64,000 nucleotides of DNA from Cervus elaphus (GCF_910594005.1 NC_057815.1:79221552-79285551), one strand, 5' to 3'. Counted from the first letter of the stretch, positions 23,517 to 36,772 are shown. Numbers and translations: made by a program. The notes: generated by a model from the sequence alone, not told the origin.

Positions 23517-23744
23517 TTTGGTATCATTGGGTTTGCCCAAGCCCCTCCTCAGCTCCCATGCTTGGGGCAGCCCCCCTGAATGGAGATTTCAATTATAACG
23601 GTCCAGCTCTGGTTTTTCCTGAATTCACGTTGGAAAACATAAGACACGTAACCTCTCAGTTCTGTTTTATTCATGCAAACACAAGGCAATGAGAACAGCA
23701 CTGACTGACTGGCAGAGGTTCGGATTTGCTTAGTTTTAAATGTT

Positions 23745-24066
23745 ATGTATTTATTTATTTTTGGTTGGGCTGGGTCTTCATTGCTGCTCAGGGCTTTCTC
23801 TCCTTGCGGTGAGAGCCCTCTCTCAACCGCTCCCCAGTTGCTATGCACGGGCTTCTCACTGCGGTGGTCTCTCGTTGCAGCACGGGCCCCAGGGCATGAA
23901 GGCGTCAGTAGCTGCGGCCCCCGGGCTCTAGGGAATAGGTTCAGTAGTTGTAAAGCATGGGCTAAGCTGCTCCACAGCATGTGGGATCTTCCCAGATCAG
24001 GGATTGAACCCGTGTCTCCAGCATCGGCAGGCGGATTCTTTACCACTGAGCCACCGGGGAAGTCCA
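23745..24066 (-). mobile_element. CHR-type tRNA SINE, full length
   Basis: About 320-base reverse-strand copy. It starts with a tttatttattt tail and gggctgggtcttcattgctg, continues through ttctcactgcggtggtctct, and ends with the tRNA-like head (gggattgaacccgtgtctcc to gagccaccggggaagtcc). The open frames on both strands here are repeat translations. Confidence 0.85.
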
Positions 24067-25734
24067 GGTTCAGTTTTTATAGATGTAGTGGAAAAAAAAT
24101 GAATGAATGAGTGAGAGAAAGTTGGCTGTCCTCATGGCCTTCGGCATTATTCTCACAGCCTGGCAGCCAGCGTGAAGTCTCTCCAACACTGATATATTTC
24201 TCCTGCTGACAAGACGGAGAACACTTAATCCCTCACACAACCAGGGCTTAACTCCACAGAGGGCAGAAGGGGTAATGGCGTCCCCACAGCATCACCTCTG
24301 AGTAGCACGCTTTCAACACCAGGTTTCAAGGAAATAAGTTGACACAGTAACTGTTCAGACAAATCTGAAAAAAGTCAGAGACTTCTTGATGAAAACGTGA
24401 GTCGGCCTGTTCCATATATGAGGTCGGTTGTCAGACCAAAGGCCCAGGCTGAGGCCACCCCAGAAGGTGGCAAAGAAAGGTGCTTTCATCAAGGGCTCAC
24501 TCCTCCTTGATGTTAGAATATGCCTTTGTCTCCACCCAAAAACCCCGCAGCCCTCGCCTCTAACCACATTTAATGAAAATCTCTACTGAGTGTTTTGCTG
24601 TCCTTCACGTTATAAACCTAAGACCAGAGGGAGAAAAAAAAAAGATATAGGAATCAGAGTCCTACACTTAGGCAGCTTGGGCTGCCCTCTCATCCCGACT
24701 CACTCCCCCGTCTCCTCTCAGGCTCTCTGAACTGCCTGTATTGATTTCTAACACAGCACATTCCTAACCACCTGAAGGTCTGACCGCCCACTCCATAGGG
24801 CTGATGACAGATGCCAGGCAAATCCCAGATGGAAATGCTGTGAGTCAGGGGCGATGGAATGTTTGCTAGGGCTCTTGATGACTCAGTATCTCCTCCTGTG
24901 ACTTTGAAAACCATCCCAGCTCCAAGGGACCTTCAGTCCCAGCCCGGCTGAATTCCCACCCTCAGTTGACCTTGGTCTTACCCTTCTCACTTCTCCTGGT
25001 AATAAGATAATGATAGCTGGAAAGTCAACATGTTCATCACCCCCTTTGAGTATCAGGAGAGATAAGCCTTTTAATAGATTCCCTAGAAATCTAGTTTGCA
25101 GGCATTAGTACATTGGGGAGGAAAAGGAAGCAAAAATCAATTTGTCACTTTCTTCCCCTCTTCATCCTTTATTAAGCACACCGCTCCACTCTGTCACATC
25201 TCATTCATTGTCCCCACTCCCTGGGCCCAACCCCCACAAGAATGTACCCGAGCCTTTGAAACAAACCAGTTCACTGAATCCTCAGAGCCACCCTTCAAAG
25301 TAAGTATCATTTTCTTCATTTAACAGATGAGGACACTCAGGAACAGAAAGGTAAATAAAGTGTCCTAGGTGGCACCGCTTTCAGGTGAAAAAGCCAGCTC
25401 TTTCTAGGGCCGAAGTCTTATTCTTTTCAACACAATACTTGGATTCTAGAGAGTTCACAACTTTGACTTTGCAGATCAAGAATGCATCACTGGTGAAGTG
25501 AACACACTTGGGAATCAGATCACTCAAATTTCAATTCTGAATCTGCCTCTCATTTATGCTGCTGGACAATCACAAACAAGACATCTTGCTGTGGCATTTT
25601 CCCCGAATCTCAAGAGAATGGATGTAGATTGATGGGGTTGTTAATGTCGCTGCAGTTAAAGAGGCAATGAGCATAAAGTGCTTTGGAAGAAAAATTGCGT
25701 GTTTGTTGAGACATTACCATTATTCTCTGTAGAA

Positions 25735-26315
25735 TTAAAACACATCAACAGATAAAGAAGATACGGTGCATATATATGTGTTGGAATATTACTCAGCTAT
25801 AAAAAAGAATGAAATAATGCCATTTGCAGCAACATGGATGGACCTAGAAATTTTTATACTAAGTAAGTTAGACAGAGAAAGAAAAAAATATATATCACTT
25901 ATATGTTGAATCTAATAAAAAATGATACAAATGAAGCTTTCTTACAGAACAGAAACAGACTCCCAGACCTGGAAATCAAATCTATGGTTACCAAAGGGGA
26001 AACATGGGGGGAAGGGATAAATTAGGAGACTGGGATTAATGTATACACACTACTATATATAAAACAGATAATTAACAAGGACTTACTGTACAGCACAAGG
26101 AACTCTACTCAGTATTCTGTAATAACCTATATGGGAAAAGAATCTGAAAAAGAATGTGTATATATATATACACATACATACATACATATACATATATATA
26201 TATATATGACTCACTTTGCTGTACATTCTAATATACTCGAATGAAGTATAGTTGATCTACAATATTGTGTTAGTTTCAGGTTGTAAATCAACTATATTTA
26301 AAAAAATTTTTTTAA
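25735..26315 (+). mobile_element. L1 LINE 3' end (ruminant-type)
   Basis: Sense L1 end: 'ggaatattactcagctataa', 'ccatttgcagcaacatggat', 'acagaaacagactcccagac', 'gtatacacactactatatat', 'aatctgaaaaagaatgtgta', an internal (TA)n/(CATA)n run at 26158-26208, then the 3' terminus ending in caactatatttaaaaaaa. Confidence 0.9.
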
Positions 26316-26856
26316 AAAGCCATCACACGTGTGGCTAAGATACAGATGGCTAAGGGAACAAAAGGGGTGAGTAACTGTCTCCCCCAGAGGCCCACACATA
26401 CATGGCATTTTCAAGCAGTCTGTTCTTGTTTCTATCATGGCATTCTGAGTTCTTCCCCCTTGCTTTTAGATTTCTTAATCTCTTCTCTCTAATACCTCCT
26501 CTTCAGACACCTATTTAAATAGGACATACCTCACCTCCTGCTGCTTCTCTTCTAGGAATAGAAATTCTACATCTATGGCCAAAGGGAATAAAACCCAAAC
26601 TCGAGCATCTTGGAAGGGTCCCAAGTTGCCATTATCCTCAACAACTGTGCTAGAAATCCCTAGCACAGAAGGACAGTTGCTTCTGGGTTATTTCCAACAC
26701 TGGAATATGAGCTGAATAGATCTTATTTTTTTAATTAGCATTGGCTACTAAAAATTTTTTAATAATGCACCTAAAAGTTCCTGGCAATAGAACTCAGCAA
26801 ATATTATTCAAGCAAAGCATTAGAATGTATAAATTAAGAAACAATAAAACTTGGGA

Positions 26857-26980
26857 ATTCCCTGACAGTCCAGTGGTTAGCACTCTGAGCATTCACTGCA
26901 GAAGGTGCAGGTTCAATCCCTGGTTGGGTAACTAAGATCCCAGAAGCTGCATGACACAGACAAAAATATATTAATACTTT
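26857..26980 (+). mobile_element. CHR-type tRNA SINE, short form
   Basis: Sense copy: 'gggaattccctgacagtcca', 'gtggttagcactctgagc', B-box 'aggttcaatccctggttg', 'actaagatcccagaagctgc', ending in an A-rich tail. Confidence 0.8.
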
Positions 26981-27943
26981 TAAAAAGTAATACAAGAAAA
27001 AATATTTCCTTAAGAAAACAACAAAACTTATGCTTACCCTAAAAATCTGATCTGGATTTCCTTAGACATAAGAATTCTACAAACAATCCCACCTGTTCCC
27101 CAATCCTCTACAAGTTTAAAACCTTCTTTCTGAGCCAGAGTCTAGCAGGGCTCTACGGGGGCCTTGGTCAACCACATCTATCCCTTTGCCAGGAGCCTCC
27201 AGAGTCAGTGTTACTGTCTTCATGTTCAGGTTCACTGATGCCAAGCAGAAGCCAGATTTTCCTTCTACCAAAGGCAGATGGGCAAGAGCAGATGTCAGGC
27301 TGAATGAGGGTGATGCATTTATAATGGTATGTCCTATAGTTCACTAAGCCCTAAGCTGGCAGCGGCTTCATGCAGGCTAGTCCTCATTATAGCTGCCTCC
27401 CCCAGCTCTACAAGCTTGAACAAGATGAAGGGGAACTTCTTTTGGCCTGAGGATTCCTGGCTGGCTCTACCCTTGAATCACAACAGGTGGCCATGGGCAC
27501 CATCTCATGTTTGGCAGACAACATCACTGACCCAGAATCACCCACTCTGCAAGACACCAGCCCCTCAAACCCCTGCAATAATCCAGCACATGGACAAACT
27601 TGGGCATGTGGAAGGCATTTCACCCTAAGGTTGGAAGGCAGATGCATGATAAAAGCAAGGGGAAAAAGCAAGTCTCAGAGAAATAAATATACAGTGAATC
27701 TTCAGGAATTTTTTTTTTCTGACACAGAGTCACAGATGGCTAGGATAGGACTGTGCACTAAGGTGAAGTGAGCCTGAAAAGGACCATGTACATTCCAGCC
27801 TACTAAAGATAGAATGCCCAATACTTCTCCTACTTAATTCCTTCTGTGATAGTGGGGAAAATATTAGAAAAGAGAGGAGCAGAAGACGACTTTAATTTCC
27901 TGAGTACTCCTTTTTGCAAAGCATTATACTGAATAGGCTATCT

Positions 27944-28060
27944 CTCTCTCTTTTTTTTTTTGGCCATGCCATGAGGCATGCAGGATCTTAGTTCCCCAAA
28001 CAGGGATCGAACCCTCACCCCCTGCAGTGGAAGCTCAGTCTTAACCACTGGACCACCTAG
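27944..28060 (-). mobile_element. CHR-type tRNA SINE, short form
   Basis: Reverse copy: a T-run then tggccatgccatgaggcatg, 'cagggatcgaaccctcacc', and 'cttaaccactggaccacct'. It directly abuts an L1 3' end on the right. Confidence 0.85.
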
Positions 28061-28061
28061 A

Positions 28062-28465
28062 GATTGTCCCACTGAGTGAAGTAAGCCAGACAGAGAAAGA
28101 CAAATATCATAGGATATCACTTATATGTAGAATCTAAAAACAAGGTTACAAGTGAATTTATCTACAAAATAGAGTTACAGATGGAGAAAATAAACTTATG
28201 GTCACTGAAGGGTAAGGAAGAGGGAGGGTAAATTGGAAGGGAGGGATAAATCAAAGATTGGGATTGACACATAGACACTATTATATATAAAATAGATAAC
28301 TAAAAGGGACCTACTCTATGTCACAGGGAACTCTAGTCAATACTCTGTAATGGCCTATATGGGAAAAGAATCTAAAAAAGAGTGGATGTATGTATATGCA
28401 TAGCAGATTCACTTTGCTGTACATCTGAAGCTAACACATTATAAATCAACTATACTTGGTTTTCT
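28062..28465 (+). mobile_element. L1 LINE 3' end (ruminant-type)
   Basis: Starts inside the terminal ORF2 text (actgagtgaagtaagccaga) and runs through 'tatcacttatatgtagaatc', 'aaaagggacctactctatgt', 'tcactttgctgtacatctga' to 'ataaatcaactatacttgg'. Confidence 0.9.
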
Positions 28466-28565
28466 CTTTCTGACTTGACTTCACTCTGTATGACAGACTC
28501 TAGGTTCATCCACACCACTACAAATGACCCAATTTTATTGCTTTTTATGGCTCAGTACTATTCCA
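28466..28565 (-). mobile_element. L1 LINE fragment, opposite strand
   Basis: Reverse-strand L1 text ('tcactctgtatgacagactc', 'aggttcatccacaccactac', 'tttttatggctcagtactat') joined head-to-head to the preceding sense L1 end. This looks like an inversion or a twin-priming junction. Confidence 0.6.
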
Positions 28566-28568
28566 GAA

Positions 28569-28800
28569 GCTGCTGTCTAGCACAGGGAGCTCAGCTCAGT
28601 GCTCTGTGATGACCTAGAGGGTGGGATGGGGGAGGTGGAGGGAGGCTCAGGGGGACGGGACAGAAGTACACATACAGCCGATTCATGCTATTATACAGCA
28701 GAAACGAACACAACACCGTAAAGCAATTATACTCCAACTGAAAATAAATAAAATGACAATAATAAATCAACTGTATCCCAATAATAATTTAAAAATAAAC
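28569..28800 (+). mobile_element. L1 LINE 3' terminus
   Basis: Sense L1 3' UTR: 'tagcacagggagctcagctc', 'tctgtgatgacctagagggt', 'gattcatgctattatacagc', 'gcaattatactccaactgaa', with an A-rich end. Confidence 0.8.
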
Positions 28801-28809
28801 AGGTTATCT

Positions 28810-28940
28810 CGCTTGCGTGTGTTAGTCGCTCAGTCATGTCCAACTCTGTGCAATGCCATGGACTGTAGCCCTCAAGGTTCCTCTGTCCATGGAATTCTCC
28901 AGGCAGGAACACTGGAGTGGGTCGCCATTCCCTTCTTAAA
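28810..28940 (-). mobile_element. Bov-A2 SINE fragment
   Basis: Reverse-strand partial copy: 'gttagtcgctcagtcatgtc' to 'actggagtgggtcgccattc'. The tRNA-like head is missing. Confidence 0.88.
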
Positions 28941-29164
28941 CTCAAATAAAGACAGTAATTATTCTCAGTGTACAGGTTGGAAGGTGGTAAGGCCACATTA
29001 AAGAGGTTAAGTAACTTTCCAAGAAAAGAGCCATAAATGATGGAGGCAGGATTCAAACTCTAGCCCATGTTTTAAACCATAATACTCTACACCCCATGTT
29101 TATACATATCCAGCCACATACACACATAAGTGTATACATAACCATATCTATTTCCTAATGGAAA

Positions 29165-29450
29165 TCAATGCTGAATATTCATCAGAAGGACTGATGTTAA
29201 AGCTGAAGCTCTAATACTTTGGCCACCTGATGCTCAGAGCTGACACAATGGAAAAAGTCCTGATGCTGGGAAAGATTGAAGGCAGGAGGAGAAGGGGACG
29301 ACAGAGGAGGAGATGGGTGGATGGCATCGTCGACTCAATGGACATGAGTTTCAGCAAACTCCGGGAGACAATGAAGGACAGGGAAGCCTGGTGTGCTGCC
29401 GTCCATGGGGTCGCAAAGAGTCAGACACAACCGAGCAACTGAACAACAAC
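29165..29450 (+). mobile_element. BovB LINE 3' end
   Basis: About 285 bases of sense BovB: 'ttcatcagaaggactgatgt', 'tactttggccacctgatgct', 'cctgatgctgggaaagattg', 'tggcatcgtcgactcaatgg', 'gggtcgcaaagagtcagaca', then an AAC-rich tail. The frame at 29230-29442 is the C-terminus of the BovB reverse-transcriptase polyprotein, not a host gene. Confidence 0.92.
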
Positions 29451-30749
29451 AACCATATCTATACTTTTATCTTTCTGTGTGCATGCATATTCAAACTTGA
29501 GCACATCCATACTAAGATATCAACATCAAAAATGAAATACATAAAATGGCCAGGAAGAGCTAAATCTTTGCTGAGAAGGTTATGGGTTGGGCAGAAAACC
29601 CTTAAAAGGAATAGCTGCTTCATTCCTTATCCATTGCCACTGTAGTCATCCAATGTGAAACAAGTCTGGGCAGAGACAGAGGCAGGCAACGCAAGGGCTA
29701 AGGCAGAAACTGTGTTGCATGACAACAAGAACAATATTTAGGAAAGGGAGGAATAAAGCTGTTCCCAGAAACAGCAAACAAGGGGTTGATGAACAGCTCA
29801 AACTCACGTGCTGTCTCTATGGGATACAGCACCAGTGTAAACAGCCCAGACCGCTTCCGGGTTGTACAAATCAGGATCATGGTGCCTGAGCTATACCCAA
29901 ACTAGCAGACAGGAGGATAAATAAGAAAAGACTGGAGACAAGCCGACATGTGTGTTGAGGTGGGGGGAGGTTAACTGGTAATGAATGGACTTGGATCTTG
30001 AACCCAATGTTCCCAGGAACTAGAAGGATGCTCAAATATTCTCCTCATTTTTGGAGGGGAGACAGTGGAACTGTCACCAAGGTTAAACCTGAGTGGGGAA
30101 GTCAAGCCACAGCTCTTACCGCTCCCTGAGACTCTCACATCACCACATGCACCTTAATCAGAGTCACACCTCATTCCGCCCAATGATCCCAGGGCAATCA
30201 CATTACTGTGAGCACCTTGTAGACCAGAAAGAAGCTTTCTTGGTGAACTACGCAGAGGCTGGTGAGGACTTTTATCACAATAGGGCGGGGATCACGTCTA
30301 TGGTTCTTTCAACATCTCAGCAAGTATGAAGTGAGCGGGACAACAGACTTCCTGTCTGTCTCTCAGCAGAAGTCTGAAGAGACATTCCAATTTTGTAGAT
30401 TTTCAAATTCCCTTCTTACCTTGTCCTCCATAATGGTGAGACAGATATTCTTCAATGTTTTATTCATTATGGGCAAGAGACCTGAGTTTTCCAAACTGTA
30501 TTCCATGGAGTGCTAAATCCACTGATTGTATAAGGCATGACATGAAAAGAGGTTCTGCAGCTGAACAACTTTTTAAATGCTAGTAACAGCTTGCTTTATT
30601 GTAGGGCTTTGCCGAGTCTATAATATTCTTTGTACCAATTTAATTCCCACATTCCCCAAACTTATTTCACCATGACATCCTAGGTTTTATTATTTCTGCT
30701 GAGTATCCTTTAATATTAGTATCTCATGAAACCTACTTTGGAAAATACC

Positions 30750-30860
30750 AAGCTAGACCATAAGCTCTCTCAACAGATAACAAGTGTCTTTAGGAAAAGG
30801 ACTGGTCTCATTCATCATGCTATCTCCAGATAGTTTGCTGAATAAATACATGAATGAATG
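30750..30860 (+). repeat. L2-like LINE 3' end
   Basis: 'accataagctctctcaacag', 'aaaaggactggtctcattca', 'tgctgaataaatacatgaatg': the L2 terminal pattern, diverged. Confidence 0.4.
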
Positions 30861-30969
30861 CGGACATATCAGGCATATGTGATTTCCAGAGTCAGGTTAT
30901 TTGTGACAAAGACTGCTGTTAGAAATGGCTCCTGCTATGACCTTTTGGAGTCTATTTTACAGGGAAGCC

Positions 30970-31203
30970 ATTGGGTCCAATTCTGTTGTTTAGTCGCTCA
31001 ATCATGTCTGACTCTTTGTGACCCCATGACCTGTAGCCTGCCATGCTCCTCTGTCCATGGGATTTCCCAGGCAAGAATAATGAAGTGGGTTGCCATTTCC
31101 TCCTCCAGGGGTTCTTCCTGACCCAGGGATTGAACTTGCATCACATGCATTGGCAGGTGGATTCTTTACCACTGAGCCACCAGGGAAGCCCCAATTGGGT
31201 CCA
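30970..31203 (-). mobile_element. Bov-A2 SINE with target-site duplication
   Basis: Reverse copy (about 30980-31193) flanked by the direct repeat attgggtcca at 30970-30979 and 31194-31203. The element runs from gtttagtcgctcaatcatgt to ccaccagggaagcccc. The intact duplication marks one clean insertion. Confidence 0.94.
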
Positions 31204-32789
31204 TTAGTGCTAAATATATTTTGCTTTTTTGTGTATTACAGTTTGTATCTCATTTCCATGAAGGTTTGAATATTCACTTGTTCTGTTCTACCAGTGAATT
31301 GGCCAGGGGAGCCAGGTTTGCACAGAAAGGAGGCTGAACATCACTTAGAAGCAGGCAGTCAACCACCCAGTGGGAGGCAGAAAGCCAAACAAGAAGTAAG
31401 GCAATAAAGATTCTTTACACCAGCCAAGCCCTCCCTTCTGCTTGCATCCCAGGTAAGCCAAGTGGTATATTAGAAAATATGGGAGTAGATGCTACCAGCT
31501 AGAAGCTAAGCTCAGGCAACTTGTCCTGGGCATCCTAGGTGTTCTCCACCATCACTACTGACTTCCAAAGTGGGGTCACATGATATACGGGATTAATTGA
31601 TCATCTTCAAAGGAATCCTATGAAGTAAATGGACATAGAACTGGGTTTGAAAAACTGATACTTTAGTTCCCCAGAGTCCTCAAATGATTTGATTTGAAGC
31701 AAACCAGGCCAACATCCCTCCTCCACCCAGTGGTTTTCCATTAAACTAGTTGGAAATTTATCTTAACCAATCATAAATTCAGCTTATGAAGACAACTGCT
31801 GCACCTCCCCATGAGCTAAAGTTGCCTGAATGTGTTCCTCACTCTGTTCTGGCAGCAGCAGCCCTGGTTTTCCAATCACCAAACCAACTGACCAGACTTC
31901 TACTTACTGACGCTCACTGCCAAACCACTAACTCAGCCCTCTGAGACAGCCAGAGTCTCGGAGAGGGCAGAGATAAAGATGCCTACATTCCAGGAATAAA
32001 GGCATGTCCCCAACTCGAGAGGCAGAAGGGTGACAGAAACATGTGTCTTCATTTGGGCTTTCTTAACCACTCGACAAAAGACCCAAAAGACAGCAGATCC
32101 TCATTCAAGGTTGAAATGAACTGGTTAAAATCCATCTCAGTATTAATGGAGGGAGGCTGCATCTCCATCCCCTGCAATATCCATCAGCTGTGTTATGCCA
32201 AAAAAAGAAGAAAGAAAAATGCCTCCCCTTATTCATGCCAGGCCTGCTACTCCTATTCCATCATCTAAGAATTTACACATTGACGATCTTGACAGAGTAA
32301 ATCCATAAAAGACTAGTGCTCCACAGTCTCAGAGCCAGGCATGAAGCATGTCTCATCCTTAACTCTGTCACTCCACAAACAGAAATGTGATTTTGATTAT
32401 AAAGTTTGACCATGAGACAAAGAAATTCTCACTTCCCATGTCTAATCATAATGAGATGCATGTGCCTGTGGACAGCTACCCAGAAATGAGTGGGATTTGC
32501 GATCTGCTTAACATTCCTGTTTCCTCTAGAAAATGGCTCCTCTTGGGTTTCACGTGGTCCCACGGGGGCTGCTGAGGTCTCTCCCTCATCACTTACATCG
32601 ATTCGGCTTCCACAGTGGTGAGCATGTGACCTTGCTGACTCAGGGGCCGGGGACTATCAGCTCTTGGAATATCCACAGGATAACCAGAACTCTTTACTAA
32701 CACCGTGATCCTTATGATTTGGCCAAAATACAGACAGAAGATCTACCATAGTTGGACCCACTGCTGACTATAGCAGTGTTACTGCTTTG

Positions 32790-32965
32790 GCGCATGCATT
32801 ATGGGGTCAGACTGGGTTCAAAACACTGATGTCCAGCTCTGTGACCTGGGCAAGTACTGTGCCTCTCTCGGTATGTAAACTAGGGATAATAGCTACTTAC
32901 CTTCTAGGTATGCTATGAGGATTAAACGAATACATGTAAAACATATAGTAGAATGCCTGGTATTT
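32790..32965 (+). repeat. MIR-like ancient SINE
   Basis: Sense MIR: 'gggtcagactgggttcaaaac', 'gctctgtgacctgggcaagt', 'gcctctctcggtatgtaaac', 'gctatgaggattaaacgaat', 'agtagaatgcctggtat'. Confidence 0.65.
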
Positions 32966-34307
32966 CCACAAATACCAGTAGATTATTTAGGATCTGGTCC
33001 CTTAGGTATGAGGCTTCCACCACTGGTGTTTCCACCATTGCAGGTGAAATATCTGATGTGCAGCCCTATTTACACCACTCTCAACCCACACAAGCTCTGT
33101 GTCTGTATCACAAATAAAACCGGGAACAATGAAACGAACAGCGTTGGGCGGTGAGTAGTAGAAAGTCCCCATTGGTTAAGAGAAAAACTCTAATTCTCTA
33201 CCTTCCCTGAGTGGTTTTGTTCATAGATATGAAGTTTGACTTTTCCTGCATTTTACTTCTTTCTCTCCATTGTAAACCCAATGCTTTGGCCCAGATCTTG
33301 GGATGACTGACAAACAGAACTCCTTAAACACAGACCAGGCTTGTAATCTGATAGACTTTCTGCCACTGATCTGGTAGCTTTCAAAGCTCCAGCTGGCCTC
33401 GGGTCCTCTGCCCTGGAATTCAAGAATTAGAAAATGTAAACACTGGTTTTTCCCACCCCTTTAAAATAAAATAAGAGGAGAGGGATCTGGGCTCTTGTGA
33501 CTTTCAAATATCCACAAAGTGGGGGTGAGAGGTCCTCCCACATGAGGGGAGGAGCAGGGTATCACTTTCCCTCATTTATTACTGAAATGTACACCCCTCC
33601 CCTCAAATCAATTGCAGCTTCTAGAACTGTGCTCACGGAAGGCAGGTAGAGAGGTTTTCTCTTGCACTGGGATCGGCCACCCCTCGGAGGGCAGATGGAA
33701 ATAATTTTCTGACTTAAGGCTAATCATTAGGCCCTCCAGACACCATGAGACGCCATAATCTCAGCTGTTGCTGTCTAGCCAGGGTAACCCAGAGGCAGAT
33801 AAATTTAAGTCAAATCCACAGTCCCTGCCAGTAGCATTCCAAAGCCCTCCCTAAGGCTTCTGGATATTTCTAAGGGACTTACATGCTCCAGGTCATCTCT
33901 GCCTCTGGGTCCAAATGTGCTTTGTCCCCAGTTTACTGACCCAGATATAACACCCAACCTCACCCTCAACTTCAACCAACAGCTCACCCTCAAGGGCATT
34001 CATAAAACGTTTCACTGGTGGTCATAGAGGTGAGATTGTGTTCCACAACACACACAAGTGAAAATATATTTATGTTCCTGTCCTCTGCAAAATGCTCACT
34101 TGTACTTCTCCCCATTCAGCACCCAGCTTTCCACTTTCTCTCTTTCACATCCCATTTCTCCCCCATCCCTCCCAGGAACAGAGGTCAACAAGGCAAATAT
34201 AAGCAGGGACTAGCAGGTAAGACACCTGTGAACTAAGAAGAGGGGTGTCAGACCACACAGAGGACCCAGACCACCTCAAAGCATTCAGGTTCAAAACCTT
34301 TTAAACA

Positions 34308-34432
34308 TTAAAGTGAAAGTGAAGTCGCTCAGTCATGTCCAACTCTGTGCGACCCCGTGGACTGTAGCCCACCAGGCTCCTCCGTCCATGGGATTCTCCA
34401 GGCAAGAATACTGAAGTGGGTTGCCGTTTACC
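34308..34432 (-). mobile_element. Bov-A2 SINE fragment
   Basis: Reverse-strand half copy: 'gaagtcgctcagtcatgtcc' to 'actgaagtgggttgccgttt'. Confidence 0.88.
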
Positions 34433-34737
34433 TACTAAATACTTCTGCAGACCTTTGACCCAAAGGCTGCCAGTTCTTCCACGCTATAGTCTCCCTCTTT
34501 GCCAGAGTCACCCCACGACACCACAAGATTGGTACCCACATGGGAGACAGCAAGGACCCTCTCCTGCCACGCGTGTCCTGAAGCCATGCCATGATTACAT
34601 GCGCATCAGTGTAGGAGGCTGTTAGCTGTGTGTTTGTCAGCCAGGTACCAGGTGAACTTGAGCTTAGGAATCTGACAGTCTGGGCTCACCCCAGGCTCCA
34701 CTAATCTTCTTGTATTTTCTTTTTATCATTATTGCTG

Positions 34738-34958
34738 TACTGTGCTAAGTCACTTCAGTTGTGTCCAACTCTTTGCGACCCCATGGACTGTAGCCTACCA
34801 GGCTCCTCTGTCCATGGGATTCACCAGGCAGGAATACGGGAGTGGGTTGCCATTTCCTTCTTCAGGGGATCTTCCAGGCCCAGGGATTGAGCCTGCATCT
34901 CTTTATATCTCCTGCATTGGCAGGAGGGTTCTTTACCACTAGTGCCACCTGGGAATCA
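34738..34958 (-). mobile_element. Bov-A2/Bov-tA SINE
   Basis: Full-length reverse copy: 'ctaagtcacttcagttgtgt' to 'actagtgccacctgggaa'. The plus-strand frame at 34742-34942 is a SINE translation. Confidence 0.92.
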
Positions 34959-34959
34959 T

Positions 34960-35500
34960 TTCTGCAGCAAAACGTAAATAACACAGATTTACCATTTTAA
35001 GCACTTTTAAGTGCACAGTCCAATGGCCTGTGTAACCATCACCGGTACACATCTCCTTAATGTTATCATCAGTCCTCACTGACACTCTATGCCCATTAAA
35101 CACTAACTCTCCAATTCCTCCTCCTCCAACCCCTGGTAACCACTGTTCTACTTTCTGCCTTTATGAATCTGACTCCTCTAGGCACCTCACATAAATGGAA
35201 TCATACAGTATTTATCTTTTTGTGTCTGGCTTCTTTCACTTTAGCATCATGTTTCCAAGACTCATCCATGTTGTCATTTTAATCAGAACATCACTCCTTT
35301 TTAAGGCTGAATAGTATTCCATCGTATGTATAGACCCACATTCTGTTTACCCACACGTGGGTTGTTTCTCCCTTTTGGCTGCTGACAATAGTGCTGCAGT
35401 GGACATGAGTGTACGAATATTTGCTGGAGTTTCTGCTTTCATTTATTTTGTATCTATTCCCAGAGGTGGAATTGCTATATCAAATGTTTCACTTTTTCAG
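34960..35500 (-). mobile_element. L1 3' end (older mammalian L1)
   Basis: Reverse-strand L1: 'accattttaagcacttttaa', 'ccaacccctggtaaccactg', 'ataaatggaatcatacagta', 'tctggcttctttcactttag', 'aggctgaatagtattccatc', 'ggctgctgacaatagtgctg'. Same L1 region as the copy at 10630-10915 but longer. Confidence 0.8.
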
Positions 35501-35744
35501 GTACCATGCCTGTATATCTTTGAACAGGTCACAGACCCTCTCTAAACCTCACCTGGGGAATAACAGCACCTACCCTGCTTTGGTTTAAACACTGAGCTCA
35601 TCATAAACGCTCAGATGTTTACTCTCCTCGTCCTCTGCCTTTGAGGTACTCTGACTAAATGATCTCTCTAGTCACGCCTAGCTCCTGAAACCCATGATCC
35701 CACCATCAAATTATTTCCCTGTTGGAAAAGCTGGAGGTTCTTAG

Positions 35745-35766
35745 AGTATATATATATATATATATC
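35745..35766. repeat. TA dinucleotide run
   Basis: About 10 TA units. Short AT microsatellite. Confidence 0.9.
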
Positions 35767-36543
35767 TCAAGGGAACACCCTCTTCATAGTCCCCACAAAA
35801 ATCTAGCCCTGCCAAGAAGGCCCAATTTTCATAGCTCTGTCCTTGGAATTTGCTAACACATCCCATTATAAACCAACATCTAATTTTTCTTGCCACTCCT
35901 TCCGCCTTGCTTTCTTTCCACATTCCCTTTCTCGACTGGTTGCTCCTGCCCACTGCATATCTGGGCTTCAAATTATCCTACCCGGTTGCCTGGATGCTCG
36001 CTCCCCACCAGCTAATGTCTGTTGGAAGCAACACTTGTGAAGTTATTCATGTGAAGGCTTCATTCCCCAGAGTCACATCTTTTCAATGAGTTGTTCCTTT
36101 TAGGCTGGATCCTGCTGGCAGAACTTCTGCTATTTGGTGAAGTCAGTGGAATTGGGTTTCTCCCCTCACATGCTGTTTGTGTTGGGTTATCACTTGGCCT
36201 GATGTTTGGATTCTCATCCTCAGACACGTGTCCCGAGTCGATGAGCAACAACCGTCTGCCGTGCCATCCCAGTGGATGTTTACATTTCATCAAATGCTCT
36301 TTTTAGAAAAGTAATTAGAGGAAATATGCTGCTAAGCTTTCCTTGACGGGGGCCAGATTCAGAATTCCAGCAGGGAGTGGACTCACTCGCTCACAACTTG
36401 AAATATTTTCCTTCTCCACTCCATCCCTCTGTGCTCCCTTTAAACGTGAATGCTTGACAGACAATGAAATAGCCTTGCTCTCTGGCTCAGTCAGCTGCTT
36501 GGCTGCCCAGACGCCAGGCACCCTCCCTGAAGCTCTTTTTTTC

Positions 36544-36772
36544 TGTTTGTTTTTGTTGTTGTTGTTGTTGTTGTTGGTTTTGTTTTAGTCTCTAAGTCCT
36601 GTCCGACTCTTGATGACCCCACGGACTGTAGCCCGCCAGGCTCCTCCGTCCATGGAATTCACCAGGCAAGAATACTGGAGTGGGTTGCCATTTCCTTCTC
36701 CAGAGGCTCTCCCCCACCCAAGGATTGAACCCCTGTCTCCTGCACTAGCAGGCGATTCTTTACCAGAGTCAG
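36544..36772 (-). mobile_element. GTT microsatellite plus Bov-A2 SINE
   Basis: A (GTT)n run at 36553-36576 directly precedes a reverse Bov-A2 (about 36588-36772; 'aagtcctgtccgactcttga' to 'gcgattctttaccagagtcag'). GTT/AAC runs grow from the 3' tail of this SINE family, so run and element form one unit. The tRNA-like head is partly lost. Confidence 0.88.
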
